64,000 nucleotides of DNA from Clostridium kluyveri. GTDB taxonomy: Bacteria; Bacillota; Clostridia; Clostridiales; Clostridiaceae. The number at the start of each line of letters is the position of its first letter. Position 1 is the first letter of the stretch. The notes beneath the pieces were generated by a model, which worked only from the letters and a program-made list of their open reading frames with translations, made no database searches and was not told the DNA's origin. Below, in pieces: positions 26,322-35,120 of this stretch. The position numbers were made by a program, and so were the translations under genes. Location: contig NZ_CP018335.1 in the NCBI RefSeq assembly GCF_001902295.1, positions 1,364,001 to 1,428,000 on the forward strand, given 5' to 3'.

Positions 26322-26350
26322 ATTATATATTTATAGAGATAAGATTTCAA
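26322..26350 (-). promoter_or_regulatory. Sigma-A promoter of the MarR-RND-MFP operon
   Basis: On the minus strand, TTGAAA (plus 26345-26350), a 17-bp spacer and TATAAT (plus 26322-26327), about 80 bases before the MarR start. Confidence 0.7.
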
Positions 26351-26411
26351 GAATTAGTAACAAATTTTATATAATATTTACATATCTTAAATTTATCTTA
26401 AATTATGGACT

Positions 26412-26443
26412 AAAAGCTCAGCTTGAATTTAAGCTAAGCTTTT
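26412..26443 (-). terminator. Hairpin after the C5-epimerase-like gene
   Basis: AAAAGCT-C-AGCTT pairs with AAGCT-A-AGCTTTT across a short loop just past the stop of the minus-strand gene at 26448. The T tract is poor, so it is a weak terminator call. Confidence 0.45.
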
Positions 26444-26447
26444 ACTA

Positions 26448-27788
26448 CTAATATTTTTGTATATAGGAAGTCCAAAGATTCCTATAATATTTAAAATCAT
26501 TGTCACCTGTTATAATATTGAGTGCATCTAGCAAAGTTAAATGAATTCCATAGTAATCAAAATTAACTGTGGGAGGTGTACCTGGCCTGGTTAAGTATCC
26601 CAAGTCATAACATACAAAACCTCCTATATCATAATAGGGAAGTATGTACTTTAATGTAAGCAGACCTTTTTTAAAGTATGCAGATGCTTTATCACTATAA
26701 TCTTTATTATTGGGAATATTTGACCAGTCATATAAGCCTATTAAAGTAAACATATGTCCATTTAAAGTATATGAAGGCGGATCTGTTACATACAATTGAA
26801 AAAATATATAGTCAGCCATTTGATTTCCCAAAAAACTCAAATTGTCCATAGGGCCCCCTTGAGAGGTTTTGGTAGTCAAAAAATTAAGAGCTAAATTTCC
26901 CGCAGAAATATATTTTTTGTTTCCTGTAAGGTGGTAGGCTCTAGAAAATACACTAAGGGCTTGTCCTTGAGCCATTGCAGATACCCAGCCAGGCTGGAAT
27001 TCATTATCATCTAAGTAATGTTTATAATTAAAATCATATCTAATAGCACCGGTGCTGTCCATATTATCTATAAGCCAGTCTGCAGCATTTAAAAATTCCT
27101 GTTTCATATATAGATTTTCTTTATTCATTTTTTTAGAATTTAGATATATATTATAATAAGATAGTGCATATTGATCTATGGTGACAGGATTATAATAATA
27201 ACTTCCGCTGTAATTTACCATAGGTATTCCCTTTACGTCAAATTTTATTATGGTGTCATCTGTGTAACTTACTGCATTTTCTATAGATAGATAGTTGTCA
27301 AAGGTATCATAGTATCCTATGCTTTGATATTGATATCCAGAATCCATATAATATTTCTGATATTGTTCTATTAAGTTGAAGTCTTCTGGTTGATTTAACA
27401 CATCTTTAATAGAAATATCTTTTTGTTTTGCAATTAAATTTAGTATATTTGCCTTATCCTTTATATATTCAGATACTCCCTGGGTGTTTATTATGGTAGT
27501 ATAGCCCTGACAGGCATCTGCGTAGTTTCCTTTCAGATTAGTTCCCCTGCTCCAATTTAGTATAAGTTCCGCCTTTTCATTTAAACCATTTATAAATCTT
27601 TCATCATTTGGATAAATACTGTGGGCTTTTGAAAGCAAATCTAGTGCAGTATAGGGATCTGAATAAGATATATTGTTTATTGTGTCGTAGTAATTATCTG
27701 CAGTTTGAGAAGCTTGTACCACACAGGTATTAGTGCAAATAAAAAAAATTAGAAGTAAAGAACCTATATAAGATATCTTTTTAAACAA
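26448..27788 (-). CDS. Secreted protein with C-terminal D-glucuronyl C5-epimerase-like (alpha/alpha-barrel) domain
   Basis: About 446 residues. The start is taken as TTG at plus 27788, nine bases after AAGGAGG; the longer frame has no Shine-Dalgarno sequence. A signal peptide or single N-terminal anchor follows (FKKISYIGSLLLIFFICTNTCVVQA). Residues ~45-120 look like helical TPR-type repeats. The C-terminal half carries the signature of the C5-epimerase C-terminal family: GWVSAMAQGQALSVFSRAYHLTG, an NFLTTKTSQGG turn, and LNGHMFTLIGLYDW. In animals and some bacteria this fold epimerises glucuronate in heparan-type polysaccharides. Whether this protein is an epimerase, or only a polysaccharide-binding (alpha/alpha)6 protein, cannot be told. 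Residues equivalent to the catalytic tyrosines were not verified. Confidence 0.7.
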   Translation of the reverse strand: MFKKISYIGSLLLIFFICTNTCVVQASQTADNYYDTINNISYSDPYTALDLLSKAHSIYPNDERFINGLNEKAELILNWSRGTNLKGNYADACQGYTTIINTQGVSEYIKDKANILNLIAKQKDISIKDVLNQPEDFNLIEQYQKYYMDSGYQYQSIGYYDTFDNYLSIENAVSYTDDTIIKFDVKGIPMVNYSGSYYYNPVTIDQYALSYYNIYLNSKKMNKENLYMKQEFLNAADWLIDNMDSTGAIRYDFNYKHYLDDNEFQPGWVSAMAQGQALSVFSRAYHLTGNKKYISAGNLALNFLTTKTSQGGPMDNLSFLGNQMADYIFFQLYVTDPPSYTLNGHMFTLIGLYDWSNIPNNKDYSDKASAYFKKGLLTLKYILPYYDIGGFVCYDLGYLTRPGTPPTVNFDYYGIHLTLLDALNIITGDNDFKYYRNLWTSYIQKY

Positions 27789-27861
27789 TTTATTTAACCT
27801 CCTTATATGAATATAATGTACTAAAACTGTCAAGCATTGGTCTATTACTCATATAGTGCTA

Positions 27862-27890
27862 AGTATAATACAATAATTTAAGTTTAACAA
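27862..27890 (-). promoter_or_regulatory. Sigma-A promoter of the C5-epimerase-like gene
   Basis: On the minus strand, TTGTTA (plus 27885-27890), a 17-bp spacer and TATACT (plus 27862-27867), about 70 bases before the TTG start. Confidence 0.6.
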
Positions 27891-27968
27891 TCCATTATTT
27901 TACTTTGAATAGGATAGTATATTTAAGTATTGTATAAAATTTCTTAAAATATAGCATTACAGCAGTAT

Positions 27969-27997
27969 AAAAAAATAACCTCCATTTTCAGGAGGTT
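27969..27997 (-). terminator. Terminator of the 3D-domain gene
   Basis: AACCTCC (27977-27983) pairs with GGAGGTT (27991-27997). On the minus strand the stem is followed by ATTTTTTTAT, a proper T tract, 8 bases past the stop codon. Confidence 0.8.
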
Positions 27998-28004
27998 AAT
28001 ATAG

Positions 28005-29000
28005 TTAATTTAATATATATACATTTACAGATCTTCTTCCCCAGCTCTGTGCCTCGGCTTCTGAGGTTACAAAAATATCTATTCTATTACCTTTAATGGC
28101 TCCACCTATATCTTCTGCAATAGCATAGCCGTATCCTTCCACATAAACTCTAGAGCCTAAAGGAATAACTCTAGGATCTACAGCTATAGTACTATAACCA
28201 TTTGGATTTCTTTTAGTTGGAGCACCGGACGCTGTAATACCATCACCGCTATATGCCGTTGCAACTACATTTAATACTTGGGAAAATGAAGAAGGCATTC
28301 CTCCACGGGATAGGGTTTGTCTATCGAAATCACTGCTGCTGTAGGCCAGAGAAGTCTGGACATACAGGGTCTTGGATTCTTCCAATTGTTGTTCCTTTAA
28401 CTGTTGTTCTTTTTCATTAGTTTTAGCCAGCAATTCTTTTTGCTCTTTTATATCATCATTCAATTTAGATAGAGTAACTTCATTATTTGCTCTTAAGGCT
28501 TGTAATTTACTATTTTCATAATATAAGGCTTGTTTCTGATTTTCTATAGCTTGTTCATTTTGTTTCAGCTTAGCAATAATTTTATTATCAAATTGTATTA
28601 CTCTAGTTATGGTATCTATTCTAGAGATAAAATCACTTAAACTTTCTGAGGATAAAAGTACTTCAAGATATGCATCATTACCATTTATGTACATGGCTTT
28701 TACCCTATTTTTAAATAAGTCGTTCTGAATTTCAGAATTGTTTTTTGCGTCCTCCAATTTAGCTTGGGTATTTTTTATATTTTCAGCAATTTTATTCATA
28801 GCATCTTTATTATTTGAAATGTCATTAATAACTTTGTCAATTTGTGTATTTAAACTATCTATTTTCGATTGTAATTGACTTTTGTCATTTTGAGTTTGAG
28901 TTAGTTCCTCAGATGTGGAATTTGATGCGGCATTGATGTTACCACAGGGTATTATAATTAGTGCCAGCGTCATAATAACACATAGGGTTTTTTTATTCAA
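28005..29000 (-). CDS. Secreted cell-wall protein with coiled coil and C-terminal 3D domain
   Basis: A 331-residue protein starting with TTG seven bases after AAGGAGG. A signal peptide (~1-24, ending NINAA) is followed by a long Gln/Lys-rich coiled coil (~30-215), like the N-terminal part of PcsB/CwlO-type hydrolases. The C-terminal ~90 residues are the 3D domain, a double-psi beta barrel named for its three aspartates, here in AVDPRVIPLGS, AEDIGGAIKG and RIDIFV. This domain occurs in lytic transglycosylase-like enzymes (MltA, YocH/YuiC relatives), so peptidoglycan cleavage during growth or germination is likely. It is monocistronic with its own promoter and terminator. Confidence 0.88.
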   Translation of the reverse strand: MNKKTLCVIMTLALIIIPCGNINAASNSTSEELTQTQNDKSQLQSKIDSLNTQIDKVINDISNNKDAMNKIAENIKNTQAKLEDAKNNSEIQNDLFKNRVKAMYINGNDAYLEVLLSSESLSDFISRIDTITRVIQFDNKIIAKLKQNEQAIENQKQALYYENSKLQALRANNEVTLSKLNDDIKEQKELLAKTNEKEQQLKEQQLEESKTLYVQTSLAYSSSDFDRQTLSRGGMPSSFSQVLNVVATAYSGDGITASGAPTKRNPNGYSTIAVDPRVIPLGSRVYVEGYGYAIAEDIGGAIKGNRIDIFVTSEAEAQSWGRRSVNVYILN

Positions 29001-29054
29001 TGTTATTCCTCCTTAAAATGATTATTAAGTCTTAAAAACTTGCTAATGTTTTCT

Positions 29055-29084
29055 ATTATAACATCAATATGTATGAAAACTCAA
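29055..29084 (-). promoter_or_regulatory. Promoter of the 3D-domain gene with adjacent palindrome
   Basis: On the minus strand, TTGAGT (plus 29079-29084), an 18-bp spacer and TATAAT (plus 29055-29060). A perfect palindrome TTCTCGAGAA (29086-29095) lies immediately upstream of the -35 and could be a regulator site. Confidence 0.55.
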
Positions 29085-29133
29085 GTTCTCGAGAAGTAGA
29101 AGGTCTATAGCATATATTATTTGTGTGCTGTAA

Positions 29134-30657
29134 TCATACATCTATTTTTAAATCAATACCTATAACACCTGTTATAATATTGTTTGAATCTACAATAGGT
29201 ATAGATACAGTAACGCAAGGGTTTGCGGTAATAGCAGATATATACACATCTGAAATATATTCCTTTCCCTTTATGCTTTCTTCAAACCATTTACGTACAT
29301 TGGCATTTGCTATTCCATTTGGTGGATTTGAATAAATAAATTTACCCATATTATCATTTGTCCAAATTGCTTCTATATAAGAGTGCTTGTCCGAAAATTC
29401 ACATAGCAATTTTTTATGGATGCTTTCATCCAGGGAAGAGAGCTTATACTCAGATAATAAATCTTTTTTTATTAGAGTAATTATTTCACTGCACATTATC
29501 TTTACTTTATCTGTGTTTAATTTAGCTATGTCTTTTTCAATTTTTTCACAAAAAGAATCTAAAGATGAAGAGGTATCAATTAAGAATTTTTGCATTTCTT
29601 TTAATTCCTTTATACTTTCATTTTGAGTTTTAACAGAACTATACATGTTTTCTACATTTGAACTTATTACCTCAAAGCTTTCCTGTACTTCATTACATTT
29701 AGAATTCATATTTTTTATAGATTCATATTCTTTGTCTGTAACATTGATTATTTCATTTACAGAGTTTACAATAGCTGCCACTGACATTTTTATTTCATTT
29801 AAAATATTTTCTATATTTTGTGAGTAGGCAACACTTTTTTCCACATTCTTTTCATTGGGAATAGAGGTTTCTATAACTATTTCAATTTGTTTTTCAATTT
29901 TTTCAATGAGTTTTGATATTTCCAAAACAGAATTTTTGCTGTTTTCTGCAAGACTTGATATTTCCTTTGCAACTACACTGAATCCTTTGCCATATTCGCC
30001 TGCACGTGCGGCTTCAATAGAAGCATTTAAAGATAACATATGGGTCTGGGATGCTATATCATTAACTGTATTTAATATAGAAGATATTTCAATTGAAATT
30101 TGTTTTAATTCTTTAATATTCTTCATTGTTTTATCTGTAGATGACTTTATTTCCTGGATTGAACTGACTATGCCCAGGATATCTTTTAAGCCCTTCATAA
30201 TAATTTGTTGAGATTCATCAGAAGTTATAGAAATATTTTTAGAAGTATCTTTTATGTTTTCAAATAAAGAGGATATTTCTCTTATAATATTGAGGGTGTC
30301 ATTTACCTTATAAGAGCTTATGTTATTTGTTTCTGACAGAGTATTAGCTTCCTCATAGAGTAATTCTGTAGATGAGGAGGTATACTCAATTGTTGAAGAT
30401 AGATTATGTGATACAGAATAAATTTTAGTAAATAGCACCTGAAATTTAAAGTTGGTCTTAAGTAATTTTTTCCTGAGAGAATCAATTAAAGTTAAATAGG
30501 AGGATTTGTCTTTTTCATCTATTGTAAAGTAATAATTGTCATTTAATAAGTTATTTAAAAATTTCTGAATTAATACTTTATCTTTATTATGTCTATGTAA
30601 AAATGCTACAAAAGACAAGAAGATACCTAATATTAATCCAATAAAAAAATAAATCAA
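29134..30657 (-). CDS. Methyl-accepting chemotaxis-type protein with C-terminal Cache-like sensor
   Basis: A 507-residue protein starting with TTG behind GGGGAG. A single N-terminal transmembrane helix (~2-22) is followed directly by a long helical region. The MCP signalling tip is at ~210-260 (IASQTHMLSLNASIEAARAGEYGKGFSVVAKEISSLAENS), the canonical CheA/CheW-contact hairpin. The last ~110 residues are globular and resemble the distal half of a Cache/PDC sensor (YISDVYISAITANPCVTVSIPIVDSNNIITGVIGIDLKIDV). The order is inverted relative to classical receptors, whose sensor precedes the membrane and signalling parts. As drawn, the sensor would be cytoplasmic. No chemotaxis genes are adjacent. 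Confidence 0.85.
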   Translation of the reverse strand: MIYFFIGLILGIFLSFVAFLHRHNKDKVLIQKFLNNLLNDNYYFTIDEKDKSSYLTLIDSLRKKLLKTNFKFQVLFTKIYSVSHNLSSTIEYTSSSTELLYEEANTLSETNNISSYKVNDTLNIIREISSLFENIKDTSKNISITSDESQQIIMKGLKDILGIVSSIQEIKSSTDKTMKNIKELKQISIEISSILNTVNDIASQTHMLSLNASIEAARAGEYGKGFSVVAKEISSLAENSKNSVLEISKLIEKIEKQIEIVIETSIPNEKNVEKSVAYSQNIENILNEIKMSVAAIVNSVNEIINVTDKEYESIKNMNSKCNEVQESFEVISSNVENMYSSVKTQNESIKELKEMQKFLIDTSSSLDSFCEKIEKDIAKLNTDKVKIMCSEIITLIKKDLLSEYKLSSLDESIHKKLLCEFSDKHSYIEAIWTNDNMGKFIYSNPPNGIANANVRKWFEESIKGKEYISDVYISAITANPCVTVSIPIVDSNNIITGVIGIDLKIDV

Positions 30658-30856
30658 TAAGCTCTCCCCTTTTTATTAAAGTTTTTAAATATTATCATAT
30701 TGCTAAATTTTAGAATAATTATATCACAATTTTGTGGCGGAAACAATATATGGTAAATCAATCAGTTTATTAAGATAAAAATATTGTTACTAAAATTTAA
30801 ATGTATTTGATATAATTAAGTTAGAAAATATAGTTAAAAGATAATTAGGAGGATGT

Positions 30857-31039
30857 ATGATATATAATCTGGAAAGAATGTTTGATGATATAACAAGCGA
30901 AGATGAGGAAGAGATGGAGATAACCTGTATAAAAGAAGCAGAAAATCTTATAAAAATGGGAATGGATTTATTGACGGTCATAAGGATAACAGGACTTGAA
31001 TGGGAAGAAATAGGTAGTATAAAAAAATATATGAATTAA
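30857..31039 (+). CDS. Small acidic protein of 60 residues, function unknown
   Basis: The ATG follows TTAGGAGGATGT, a strong ribosome binding site, and the frame ends 39 bases before the start of a glycosyltransferase gene, so the two are probably co-transcribed. The protein has an acidic centre (DDITSEDEEEMEI) and a C-terminal helical part (LLTVIRITGLEWEEIGSIKKYM) that looks like the helix-turn pattern seen at the ends of Rpn/PD-(D/E)XK-type proteins in Firmicutes (GLxxEEI-xI). No signal peptide is present. The family is not recognised and the function is open. Confidence 0.6.
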   Translation: MIYNLERMFDDITSEDEEEMEITCIKEAENLIKMGMDLLTVIRITGLEWEEIGSIKKYMN

Positions 31040-31078
31040 TAAACTGAACTTTTAATGAATATTTCCGAGGTAGAACAT

Positions 31079-32134
31079 ATGTTAACTTTGTGTATGATAG
31101 TAAAAAATGAAGAAAATACCCTGAAGAATTGTCTTATTGGGGCAGCTTCTTTTGTAGATGAAATAATTATAGTAGATACCGGGTCTACAGATAATACAAA
31201 AGATATAGCTTTAGAATTTACAGATAAAATCTATGATTTTAAATGGTGTAATGATTTTTCAAAGGCCAGAAATTATTCTATAGAAAAGGCATCCAATGAC
31301 TGGGTGCTGGTTCTTGATGCAGATGAATTTATTGTGGATTTTTCAAGCAGAAGTGTACGGGAATTCATAAAAGAGCCTTCAAATAGAAATAAGGTGGGCA
31401 GGATCAAGAGAGTAAACTTTATGGAAGATTCTCATGGAAACAATAAATATACAGAAAGAATAAATAGACTTTTCAATAAAAACTATTTTAATTATGAAGG
31501 TATAATTCATGAACAGATTGCGGCTTTGGATGGAAAACCCTATAAAACTGAAATGGTAGATATAACAGCAGAACATGTAGGCTATACCCGGGAAGCATTA
31601 AATAAGACAGGAAAAATTAAAAGAAATATAGATTTATTAAAAATGGCGGTGAAAGATAACTTAGAAGATCCATATCTTTATTTTCAACTGGGTAAATCTT
31701 ATTATATGTTAAAAAATTATAAAAATGCAGTGATGTACTTTGAAAAGGCATTATCTTTTTCACTGGATTTTGGTTTGGAGTATGTGGAAGATTTAGTTGA
31801 GACTTATGGATATGCTTTGATTAACAGCGGAAAGTACCAAGAGGCACTTATACTTGAAAATTGTGTTGAAGTTTACTCAAATTGTGCTGATTTTCATTTT
31901 CTTATGGGATTAATATATATGAATAATGCCAGGTTTACCCAGGCTGTAGAGAGCTTTTTAAAATGTACTGAATTTTCTTGTGCCAGGGTAGAAGGGGTAA
32001 ACAACTATATTTCCTATTATAATATAGGCGTTATATATGATGTACTGGGATTTAGAGAAAATGCTCTGGGATATTATAAAAAATGCGGCAATTATGAGCC
32101 TGCAGTAAAAAGGCTTAAAGCACAGCTGAATTAA
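31079..32134 (+). CDS. Family 2 glycosyltransferase with TPR repeats (SunS-like)
   Basis: About 352 residues. The start is placed at the ATG at 31079, which has GAGG 8 bases upstream; an ATG 8 codons earlier lacks a Shine-Dalgarno sequence. The N-terminal GT-A domain shows LTLCMIVKNEENTL, the nucleotide-sugar strand IIIVDTGSTDNT, W-DFSKARN, and the metal-binding DADE (VLVLDADEF). From residue ~215 tetratricopeptide repeats follow (DPYLYFQLGKSYYMLKNYKNAVMYFEKAL and later units). The domain order matches the SunS/CpsO group, some of which glycosylate peptides or flagellin. The acceptor here is unknown; nearby surface proteins are possible targets. Confidence 0.88.
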   Translation: MLTLCMIVKNEENTLKNCLIGAASFVDEIIIVDTGSTDNTKDIALEFTDKIYDFKWCNDFSKARNYSIEKASNDWVLVLDADEFIVDFSSRSVREFIKEPSNRNKVGRIKRVNFMEDSHGNNKYTERINRLFNKNYFNYEGIIHEQIAALDGKPYKTEMVDITAEHVGYTREALNKTGKIKRNIDLLKMAVKDNLEDPYLYFQLGKSYYMLKNYKNAVMYFEKALSFSLDFGLEYVEDLVETYGYALINSGKYQEALILENCVEVYSNCADFHFLMGLIYMNNARFTQAVESFLKCTEFSCARVEGVNNYISYYNIGVIYDVLGFRENALGYYKKCGNYEPAVKRLKAQLN

Positions 32135-32253
32135 AACATAGCTGTAAAGTATGCCAGTATGTTCTACGATAATTAAATAATGTAAGTATTTGAGTATTTG
32201 ATTTATGTCTTAATTTTAATAAGGTATTAAATTTTTGGATTCCTTAAATTAAC

Positions 32254-32283
32254 AATCCTATGTGGCTGAATCCCCATAGGATT
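32254..32283 (+). other. Hairpin in the leader of the CWB2-LRR gene
   Basis: AATCCTATG (32254-32262) pairs with CATAGGATT (32275-32283), with an inner GG/CC. There is no T tract. It could be a terminator of the upstream gene or a leader element 50 bases before the TTG start. Confidence 0.4.
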
Positions 32284-32334
32284 TAAGTCTTAATGCATGG
32301 ATTAAATATTAATAAAAAATTTTGGAGGAAAACA

Positions 32335-35097
32335 TTGATTAGGAAAAGAAAACAAATACTAACTTTAATATTAGCCTCTGTAATCAGTTCTACTTTGTGT
32401 TATAAAGTAAATGCTGCCTATCCTACCCGGAAGAGGTTGGCAGGAGAAGATAGATATATAACTTCCTTGAAAGTAGCGCAGGATGGATGGGATTCGTCCT
32501 ATTATGCTGTTTTAGCCTGCGGTGAAGATTATCCAGATGCCTTAAGTTCTGTACCACTGGCAAAAAAATACGATGCACCAATACTTTTAACCCACAGAAC
32601 CTATATAGATTCTTCTATAGTTGAAGAACTTAAAAGTCTTAAAGTGGGAAAAGTATTTATAATAGGGGGAACAGCTTCTATAAGTGATACCATTTTAAAT
32701 CAGTTAAATTCTCTTGATATACAAACAGAGAGAATAGGAGGGGTGGACAGATATGACACTTCCGTGAAAATTGCCCAAAAATTTGGAAAAGTAGACACAC
32801 TTACAGTAGCTTCGGGAGAGGATTATGCAGATGCCATATCCATAGGTTCTGCAGCTGGGGCAATGGGAGTTCCGGTGCTTCTGGTACCTAAAAATATTAT
32901 GCCAGATGGCACTAAAAGTTACATACAAGAATTAAATACTGTAATAAATTCAGATTATAGTAATAAACAAAAAGGGCAGACCACAAACAGCAGCAATGAA
33001 GGGGAATTCAGGAATATAAAAGTTTTTGTGGTAGGTGACAACAGCGTAGTAAGTGATAATGTAGCAAGAGAATTTGAAAACACCTTTAAAGATGATGTCA
33101 CTAATGAACAATTTGGATATGTGGAGAGAATAACAGGTAGTGATAAGTATGAGAGAAATATAAATGTAATAGCCAGATTTCTTGAAAAATCTACTGGAAC
33201 AGATGTGGATTACGATGACGATGATGACGATGACTATACAAAAACTGATTATTCAACCAAATATGATTTGTTCAGTTTAAATAATATATTTGTGGCCTCG
33301 GGAGATGGGTTTGCAGATGCACTGTCAGGAGCAGCAGAAGCAGCTAAAAATAGAGCACCTGTCATACTTTCAGGTACATCAAATTCAAGCCTTATAAAAG
33401 ATCTTATTTTAACTAAAATACCTAATTATAATAACGACAGTACTAACCCTGAATATATTACAGTTTTAGGGGGAGAGGGGGTACTGCCAAACTCCAGGGT
33501 AAGGGAGATCTTTGGATATATAATTGGGGATAAAAATACAAGTACGGGAGATTCATCTATCACTACTTTTCAGGATTCCAAACTGGAAAAACTTATAAGG
33601 GATAAGGTTGGAAAACCTACTGGAACTCTCGCTTATTCGGATTTAAAGGATATTACATCTTTAAATTTAAGCAATGAAGGTATAACAGATATAAGTGGAC
33701 TTGAAAGTTGTGTGAATTTAAAGAGTCTGGATTTAAGTTATAACCAGATAAAAGATGTAAAACCTCTTTTGAAGCTGTATGATATTAAGGATCTTAATTT
33801 AAGCCATAATAAAATATCGGACGTTTCATATTTGTCCAACCTTACAAGTTTAGAACAATTGAATTTAAGCGATAATAATATAAGTGATCTCAGCCATTCA
33901 AGAGAAAATACCAAAGATGATGATGATTCGGATTATGATAAAACAAGTGACAGTGTGTTTAAAAATATGACCCATCTGGCTTTTTTGGATTTAAGCAATT
34001 CTAATGTAAGTGGGAGTTACAGTTATAAAAATTCTATAGACAGTTCCGACTTGGATGAACTGGAATATTTAATAAGGCTTACTTCATTGAATTTAAAAGG
34101 TACAAATGTGGCAAGTCTCACCAATTTAAAAGAGCTTGAAACCCTGACCACCTTGAATTTAAGTGATACAAGTGTAAGTAATCTGGATCCTCTAGAAGAA
34201 TTAACGGATTTAACTTATCTAGACTTAAGCAGCAATAGCAGCATAGATGGAGATGATTTAGAGCCACTGCAGTACCTGACCAAGCTGAAATACCTAAATT
34301 TAAGCAATAACAGAATTGATGATTTAACTTATTTAAAGGGACTTAAAAATTTAAATACATTATATTTAGAGGACAATCCAATACTCGACTATACCCCAAT
34401 ACTTTCTTATGAAAATTCACTTTATTACAGGGATTTTGATATAAGTTCTATAAGTGGAGATGTTACATATTCCAAAGATTCCACCATAGATGGGTTAATA
34501 AAAGGTCAGATAAGTGATTTTGAAAATGTTTATGAATATGGTGACTATGACAAGCTGAGGTTCAGAGTACTCTATCGTCCTTATGATACAGGAGCCTATA
34601 GTGATACCCTTAAAGGTATTAAACAGGATATGGACTGGCTCCAGCAGGAAATAGCTTCAGGAGGAATGTCTTCTTTGGAGCTTAAAAATGTAAATGATGA
34701 TTTAACCAGTGTTGAAAATGAAATATCGGATATTACCAAAAAGGATGCCATGAATTCAGAAGTGGCAAATTTGGAAAATCAGCTTTCTTCATCTTATAAT
34801 GCAAAAGACATGGAAAAAATAATTAATAAAATTAATTATAAATATTCAGATTATAGATATGATTATTATAGAACTTTGGTAGATAGGTGTACAAGTGACA
34901 TACAAAATATAAAAGCTCAAATTCAATTAATTGGACTTCAGGGTTCCGGTTACAGCAGCACCAACACCATTGACAGTCTCCAAAATATGCTGGAGGAAAA
35001 ACAAAAAAATAAAGATTTTGCAGAAGAGAAGATAAATATGTATGATAGATACAGAAATTTTTTCAATGCTGTAAATTCAGTGTTGGAACAAAATTAA
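32335..35097 (+). CDS. Surface protein: CWB2 repeats plus leucine-rich repeats
   Basis: About 920 residues. The start is the TTG at 32335, seven bases after TTGGAGG; the longer frame has no ribosome binding site. A signal peptide (~1-28, ending KVNA) is followed by three CWB2 wall-binding repeats. The third is interrupted by a run of seven aspartates (coded at about 33201-33235). Residues ~410-700 form internalin-type 22-residue leucine-rich repeats (LNLSNEGITDISGLESC, LDLSYNQIKDVKPL and others). A smaller Asp-rich insertion is coded at about 33917-33950. The C-terminal ~220 residues are a coiled coil. LRR surfaces usually mediate protein binding, so an adhesin or assembly role is inferred. 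First gene of a five-gene exported-protein array; the next follows after 23 bases. Confidence 0.88.
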   Translation: MIRKRKQILTLILASVISSTLCYKVNAAYPTRKRLAGEDRYITSLKVAQDGWDSSYYAVLACGEDYPDALSSVPLAKKYDAPILLTHRTYIDSSIVEELKSLKVGKVFIIGGTASISDTILNQLNSLDIQTERIGGVDRYDTSVKIAQKFGKVDTLTVASGEDYADAISIGSAAGAMGVPVLLVPKNIMPDGTKSYIQELNTVINSDYSNKQKGQTTNSSNEGEFRNIKVFVVGDNSVVSDNVAREFENTFKDDVTNEQFGYVERITGSDKYERNINVIARFLEKSTGTDVDYDDDDDDDYTKTDYSTKYDLFSLNNIFVASGDGFADALSGAAEAAKNRAPVILSGTSNSSLIKDLILTKIPNYNNDSTNPEYITVLGGEGVLPNSRVREIFGYIIGDKNTSTGDSSITTFQDSKLEKLIRDKVGKPTGTLAYSDLKDITSLNLSNEGITDISGLESCVNLKSLDLSYNQIKDVKPLLKLYDIKDLNLSHNKISDVSYLSNLTSLEQLNLSDNNISDLSHSRENTKDDDDSDYDKTSDSVFKNMTHLAFLDLSNSNVSGSYSYKNSIDSSDLDELEYLIRLTSLNLKGTNVASLTNLKELETLTTLNLSDTSVSNLDPLEELTDLTYLDLSSNSSIDGDDLEPLQYLTKLKYLNLSNNRIDDLTYLKGLKNLNTLYLEDNPILDYTPILSYENSLYYRDFDISSISGDVTYSKDSTIDGLIKGQISDFENVYEYGDYDKLRFRVLYRPYDTGAYSDTLKGIKQDMDWLQQEIASGGMSSLELKNVNDDLTSVENEISDITKKDAMNSEVANLENQLSSSYNAKDMEKIINKINYKYSDYRYDYYRTLVDRCTSDIQNIKAQIQLIGLQGSGYSSTNTIDSLQNMLEEKQKNKDFAEEKINMYDRYRNFFNAVNSVLEQN

Positions 35098-35120
35098 AGG
35101 AAGGAGGAACCTACATATTT

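Noticed and set aside
29645..30211. Plus-strand frames opposite the chemoreceptor
   Set aside because: Phe/Ile/Ser-rich antisense of coiled-coil sequence; no ribosome binding site.
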